Made by a program: the position numbers and the translations under genes. The notes under the pieces are model-generated. The model worked only from the letters and a program-made list of their open reading frames with translations, was not told the DNA's origin and did no database searches. Of a stretch of 7,926 bases of DNA, positions 4,869 to 7,926 are shown piece after piece. The stretch is from an uncultured Gammaproteobacteria bacterium (lineage in GTDB: Bacteria > Pseudomonadota > Gammaproteobacteria > UBA9214). The stretch spans positions 1 to 7,926 of the forward strand of contig CAJQOV010000196.1 in the NCBI GenBank assembly GCA_905480065.1, read 5' to 3'. Each line of letters starts with the position of its first letter. Position 1 is the stretch's first letter.

Positions 4869-5749
4869 TCAGGCGCTTGTGCGTTATCGGCGTTGGCCTG
4901 ATTGGCGGCTCACTGGCGCGTGCCTTGCGTGCGGCCGGCTATTGCCAGGAAGTCGTGGGCGCCGGGCGCAACCCGGAGCACCTGCGGCAGGCCGTCGAGC
5001 TGGGGGTGATCGACCGCTTCGAAACCGACCTGGGGCTGGCGGTCAGGGATGCGGACATGGTGCTGGTCGCGGTACCGCTGGGGGCCATGCAGCCGGTATT
5101 TGCCGCGCTACGCGATCATCTGGCGGACGATGCCGTGCTTACCGATGCCGGCAGTGCCAAGGCGAGTGTCATTGAAGCGGCGCAGGCGGCATTTGGTCGC
5201 TTGCCGGACTGCTTCGTGCCGGGACATCCGATTGCCGGTACCGAGCAGAGCGGGGTGGCCGCGTCGTTTCCGGAGTTATATCGCGGCCGGCGGGTAATCC
5301 TCACCCCGACAGAAGCCTCTTCGCCTGCGGCGATCGCACGCGTACGCGCCATGTGGGAGGCGGCCGGTGCGCAGGTGACGGAGATGGGTGCCAAACATCA
5401 TGACGAGGTGCTGGCGGCGACCAGTCACTTGCCACACGTACTGGCCTTTGCCCTGGTGGAAAGCCTTGCGCGCCTGCAAGACCAGCGCGAGGTATTCGAA
5501 TATGCCGCCGGCGGTTTCCGCGACTTTACCCGCATCGCCTCCAGCGATCCGGTGATGTGGCGCGATATCTGCGTTGCCAACCGTGTTGCAGTTCACGACA
5601 TGATCGAGCGTTTTAGCGCTGATTTGCAGGTGCTCGATCGTGCAGTATGCGCCGGCGACGGCGAACGCCTGTTGAAGATATTCAGCGACGCCAGGCAGGC
5701 GCGCGACCGTTACGTGGAAAAAACAGACCGGGATCCGGGCAATGAGTGA
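4865..5749 (+). CDS. tyrA: Prephenate/arogenate dehydrogenase (TyrA)
   Basis: TyrA oxidatively decarboxylates prephenate to 4-hydroxyphenylpyruvate (or arogenate to tyrosine). The 294-residue protein is the dehydrogenase alone, with no chorismate mutase domain as in E. coli TyrA and no ACT domain. Visible: nucleotide-binding GVGLIGGS (9-16), DAGSAK (94-99), GHPIAGTEQSG (120-130) with the catalytic His121, SHLPHVLAFAL (187-197), and GGFRDFTRIASSDPVMW (216-232) with substrate-binding Arg223. After the second strand it reads VVGAGRNPEH: no Asp at the strand end, and an Arg follows, which suggests NADP or mixed cofactor use. The start overlaps the hisC stop by 4 bases and the stop overlaps the aroA start by 8, so expression is probably coupled. 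Whether it prefers prephenate or arogenate is not readable here. Confidence 0.95.
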   Translation: MIRRLCVIGVGLIGGSLARALRAAGYCQEVVGAGRNPEHLRQAVELGVIDRFETDLGLAVRDADMVLVAVPLGAMQPVFAALRDHLADDAVLTDAGSAKASVIEAAQAAFGRLPDCFVPGHPIAGTEQSGVAASFPELYRGRRVILTPTEASSPAAIARVRAMWEAAGAQVTEMGAKHHDEVLAATSHLPHVLAFALVESLARLQDQREVFEYAAGGFRDFTRIASSDPVMWRDICVANRVAVHDMIERFSADLQVLDRAVCAGDGERLLKIFSDARQARDRYVEKTDRDPGNE

Positions 5750-7052
5750 CACAAGTTTTCAGGTGCAGGCGGGCGGACAGCTGTGTGGCAGCCTGCGGGT
5801 ACCGGGCGACAAATCCATTTCACACCGTTCCATCATGCTCGGTGCGCTGGCCAGTGGTGTGACGCGGGTCAGCGGTTTCCTCGAAGGCGAAGACAGTCTT
5901 GCCACGCTGGCAGCATTCCGTGCCATGGGAGTGCGTATCGACGGTCCGGACGCCGGCAAGGTGACGGTGCATGGTGTCGGCCTGCATGGATTGCAGGCAC
6001 CCGACGCGCCGTTGTACCTGGGTAATTCCGGTACTTCCATGCGCCTGATGTCAGGCTTGCTGGCCGGACAGGCGTTTGATTGCGTATTGACCGGTGACGC
6101 GTCGTTGTCGGGTCGGCCGATGCGGCGTGTGGTGACTCCACTCGGCAGTATGGGGGCGCGTATCGACAGCACGGCACAGGGTACGGCGCCGTTGCATATA
6201 CACGGTGGAGCCATGCTGCATGGAATCGACTATGACATGCCGGTGGCGAGTGCGCAGGTAAAATCCAGCCTGCTGCTGGCTGGACTCTACGCCCGGGGCA
6301 CTACCTGTGTTACCGAGCCTGCGCCAACGCGCGATCACACCGAGCGCATGCTGGCCGGCATGGGCTACCCGTTGCAGCGCGATGGTGCACGGGTCTGCCT
6401 GGACGGTGGGCACGGCCTGAGCGCCATCGAGATTGATATTCCCGCCGACATTTCCTCGGCGGCATTTTTCCTGGTGGGGGCCAGTATTGCGCCTGGCTCC
6501 AACCTGCAGCTGCAGCATGTCGGCATGAACCCGACCCGCACCGGTGTCATCGAGATACTGCGGCGTATGGGGGCCGACATCGAGGTTGGCAATGAGCGTG
6601 ATGCTGGCGGGGAGCCGGTCGCCGACCTGCGCGTACGCTATGCACCGTTGCACGGCATTGCAATCCCGGCGGCGCTGGTGCCGCTGGCCATCGATGAATT
6701 TCCGGTGATCTTCGTTGCTGCCGCCTGCGCCGAGGGTCGTACGGTATTGACTGGTGCGGAGGAACTGCGCGTAAAGGAAAGCGACCGCATCCAGGTGATG
6801 GCAGACGGATTGAAGCGATTGGGTGTGCAGGCGCAGGCCACGCCTGACGGCATGATCATCGATGGCGGTACGCTGGGAAGTGGTTGTGTTGACAGTCATG
6901 GCGATCACCGCATCGCCATGTCGTTTGCCATGGCCGCGCTGCGCGCGCAGGGTGCAATTGACATCACCGATTGCGCCAATGTGAATACCTCCTTCCCGGG
7001 TTTCGTGGCGCTGGCCCGGTCTGCCGGCCTGTCCATCCAAAGTGCCGGCTGA
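5742..7052 (+). CDS. aroA: 3-phosphoshikimate 1-carboxyvinyltransferase (EPSP synthase), class II-like
   Basis: AroA joins phosphoenolpyruvate to shikimate 3-phosphate, the sixth shikimate-pathway step, two enzymes before PheA's substrate chorismate. The 436 residues show the two-domain fold and key residues: GDKSISHR (22-29, Lys24), LGNSGTSMRLM (93-103), GDASLSGRPM (118-127), SAQVKS (170-175), TRDHTERML (196-204), NPTRTG (263-268), the catalytic Asp318 in AIDEFP, and ELRVKESDR (341-349) with Glu346. GDKS, SAQVK, RDHTE and NPTR are the motif set I recall as marking class II EPSP synthases. Gly97 sits where the glyphosate-tolerant CP4 enzyme has Ala. The ATG at 5742 overlaps the tyrA stop by 8 bases (ATGAGTGA) with no strong ribosome site, so reinitiation from tyrA is likely. 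In Pseudomonas the two genes are fused; here they are separate. Confidence 0.97.
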   Translation: MSDTSFQVQAGGQLCGSLRVPGDKSISHRSIMLGALASGVTRVSGFLEGEDSLATLAAFRAMGVRIDGPDAGKVTVHGVGLHGLQAPDAPLYLGNSGTSMRLMSGLLAGQAFDCVLTGDASLSGRPMRRVVTPLGSMGARIDSTAQGTAPLHIHGGAMLHGIDYDMPVASAQVKSSLLLAGLYARGTTCVTEPAPTRDHTERMLAGMGYPLQRDGARVCLDGGHGLSAIEIDIPADISSAAFFLVGASIAPGSNLQLQHVGMNPTRTGVIEILRRMGADIEVGNERDAGGEPVADLRVRYAPLHGIAIPAALVPLAIDEFPVIFVAAACAEGRTVLTGAEELRVKESDRIQVMADGLKRLGVQAQATPDGMIIDGGTLGSGCVDSHGDHRIAMSFAMAALRAQGAIDITDCANVNTSFPGFVALARSAGLSIQSAG

Positions 7053-7069
7053 GCAGGCGAGTCCGGGCG

Positions 7070-7768
7070 ATGTCTGAATCCACCAGTCGTGACGGCGCAG
7101 CAGCCCCGGTGATTACCATCGATGGCCCCAGTGGCTCCGGCAAGGGCACCATCAGCCAGGCCGTGGCGCAGCAACTCGGCTGGCATTACCTCGACAGTGG
7201 TGCGCTCTATCGTCTGCTGGCATTTGCTGCGCTGCACAAGGGTGTGGCGCTGGATGACGCAACCGCGCTGGTGGCCCTGTCCGCGCGACTGGCCTGCGAC
7301 TGCTGTCTGCCGACTGCTGCCGATCCGGCCGTGCGGCTGGAGGGTCGGGATGTCAGCAGTGAGCTGCGTACCGAGGCGGCCGGCGAGGCGGCCTCGCGGA
7401 TTGCCGCGCTGCCGGCGGTGCGGGCGGCATTACTGGACTGGCAGCGTAATTGCCGCAAGCCGCCGGGACTGGTGGCGGACGGGCGCGATATGGGTAGCGT
7501 GATTTTCCCGGATGCCGGGCTCAAGATTTTCCTCACCGCGAGTCCGCAGGTGCGCGCCGAAAGAAGATATAACCAACTGAAAAATATGGGAAAAGAGGCT
7601 GACCTGGCGGCGCTTGTCAGCGAGGTGGAGGCGCGCGACCGGCGCGATGCGACGCGCGCCACCGCACCCCTGAAACCGGCTCCGGATGCGCTGATCCTCG
7701 ATAACAGCAAGCAGGATGTCACGGCTACCGTAGCCGCCGTACTGGAAGCGGCCCGCAAGAAATTTTAA
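7070..7768 (+). CDS. cmk: Cytidylate kinase
   Basis: Cmk phosphorylates CMP and dCMP with ATP to CDP and dCDP. From the ATG at 7070 the protein is 232 residues, close to the 227 of E. coli. Motifs: P-loop GPSGSGKGT (19-27), LDSGALYR (41-48) for nucleoside monophosphate binding, ADGRDMGSVIFPDA (136-149), and RDRRDATRATAPLKPAPDAL (189-208) of the lid and base-binding region. The frame stays open upstream to 6971, but that stretch lies inside aroA and encodes nothing like Cmk, so the ATG just before the P-loop strand is chosen; AGGCGAG (7055-7061) nine bases earlier is a fair ribosome site. It follows aroA by 17 bases and is cotranscribed. cmk before rpsA is a widely conserved pair. Confidence 0.96.
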   Translation: MSESTSRDGAAAPVITIDGPSGSGKGTISQAVAQQLGWHYLDSGALYRLLAFAALHKGVALDDATALVALSARLACDCCLPTAADPAVRLEGRDVSSELRTEAAGEAASRIAALPAVRAALLDWQRNCRKPPGLVADGRDMGSVIFPDAGLKIFLTASPQVRAERRYNQLKNMGKEADLAALVSEVEARDRRDATRATAPLKPAPDALILDNSKQDVTATVAAVLEAARKKF

Positions 7769-7775
7769 AAAACCC

Positions 7776-7803
7776 TGTACGATTAAGCAGATACACGTAT
7801 AAT
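7776..7803 (+). promoter_or_regulatory. Probable rpsA promoter
   Basis: A perfect TATAAT -10 box lies at 7798-7803, 30 bases after the cmk stop. The -35 is weak: TGTACG (7776-7781, three of six) at 16 bp. The bases directly after the -10 are CCCG, a GC-rich discriminator of the type linked to stringent (ppGpp) control of ribosomal genes. A start near 7810 is expected. Nothing between cmk and this site looks like a terminator, so rpsA can probably also be read from the upstream operon. Confidence 0.65.
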
Positions 7804-7809
7804 CCCGTT

Positions 7810-7926
7810 TTGTGCCCGGATCATGCCCCGTGTGTGACCGGATCTTTAAACCTGACCCGGAGTATCGCCAGATGCTGCGGTTATTGAATCGGACCGCATA
7901 AGCGGTACCAGGATGAATTTTCCCAT
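7810..7926 (+). promoter_or_regulatory. Structured leader of the presumed rpsA (30S ribosomal protein S1)
   Basis: The bases after the promoter hold no convincing gene. Near the end, TGCGGT (7876-7881) can pair with ACCGCA (7893-7898), or ACCGC (7893-7897) can pair instead with GCGGT (7902-7906), the latter extended by GG/CC across a bulged A (7891-7909). AGGA (7910-7913) follows directly and is the likely ribosome site if the start is the AT at the last two bases (7925) plus a G outside the window; an ATG at 7913 is also possible but would begin MNFP, unlike S1. In E. coli, S1 represses its own translation through a folded rpsA leader, so such a leader is expected here. The identity rests on gene order, since no S1 codons are visible. 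Confidence 0.5.

Noticed and set aside
6051..7040. 329-codon open frame antisense to aroA
   Set aside because: Long antisense frames are expected opposite GC-rich genes. aroA is unmistakable on the + strand, and the antisense product has no recognisable domain.
6971..7069. 33-residue N-terminal extension of Cmk
   Set aside because: It lies within and just after aroA, is Arg/Pro/Cys-rich like an out-of-frame reading, and Cmk homologues start just before the P-loop strand, as the ATG at 7070 does.
7913..7926. rpsA start at ATG 7913
   Set aside because: The frame begins MNFP, unlike S1 proteins I know, and AGGA overlaps this ATG; a start at 7925 running out of the window is more likely, but too little is visible to annotate either as a CDS.

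Overview
The window is a stretch of GC-rich bacterial chromosome with every gene on the + strand. In order it carries the 3' part of serC, then serA, pheA, hisC, tyrA, aroA and cmk, then the promoter and leader of what is almost certainly rpsA, whose coding region starts at or just past the right edge. This is the serC-pheA-hisC-tyrA-aroA-cmk-rpsA 'mixed-function supraoperon' known from Pseudomonas and other Gammaproteobacteria. Protein style (E. coli-like SerC, fused AroQ-PheA, class II-type AroA) and gene order point to a gammaproteobacterium outside the enterics, possibly a Chromatiales-like lineage. The genus cannot be named from this sequence.

Layout: 1-663 serC end; 664-1229 a 566-base gap with no gene, filled by palindromic repeats, including a probable non-autonomous mobile element (about 844-1200) with imperfect terminal inverted repeats; 1230-2393 serA; 2441-3523 pheA; 3524-3740 a second repeat-bearing gap with a candidate promoter; 3741-7768 the tight block hisC/tyrA/aroA/cmk (4-nt overlap, 8-nt overlap, 17-nt gap); 7769-7926 rpsA promoter and structured leader.

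How the genes work together: SerA and SerC carry out the first two steps of serine synthesis from 3-phosphoglycerate (SerC also serves pyridoxal phosphate synthesis, and SerC and HisC both need that cofactor). AroA makes EPSP, the precursor of chorismate. PheA takes chorismate to prephenate and phenylpyruvate, and TyrA takes prephenate (or arogenate) towards tyrosine. HisC, a histidine-pathway aminotransferase, probably also aminates the aromatic keto acids. Cmk and ribosomal protein S1 tie the cluster to nucleotide supply and translation.

The genes are intact and look like ordinary housekeeping genes. The unusual material is (i) the repeats that interrupt the supraoperon on both sides of serA-pheA, (ii) residue-level variants in SerA, TyrA and AroA, (iii) an overlapping but unfused tyrA/aroA junction, and (iv) two mutually exclusive hairpins just before the rpsA start. 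I see no defence system, phage, CRISPR array, tRNA or rRNA.
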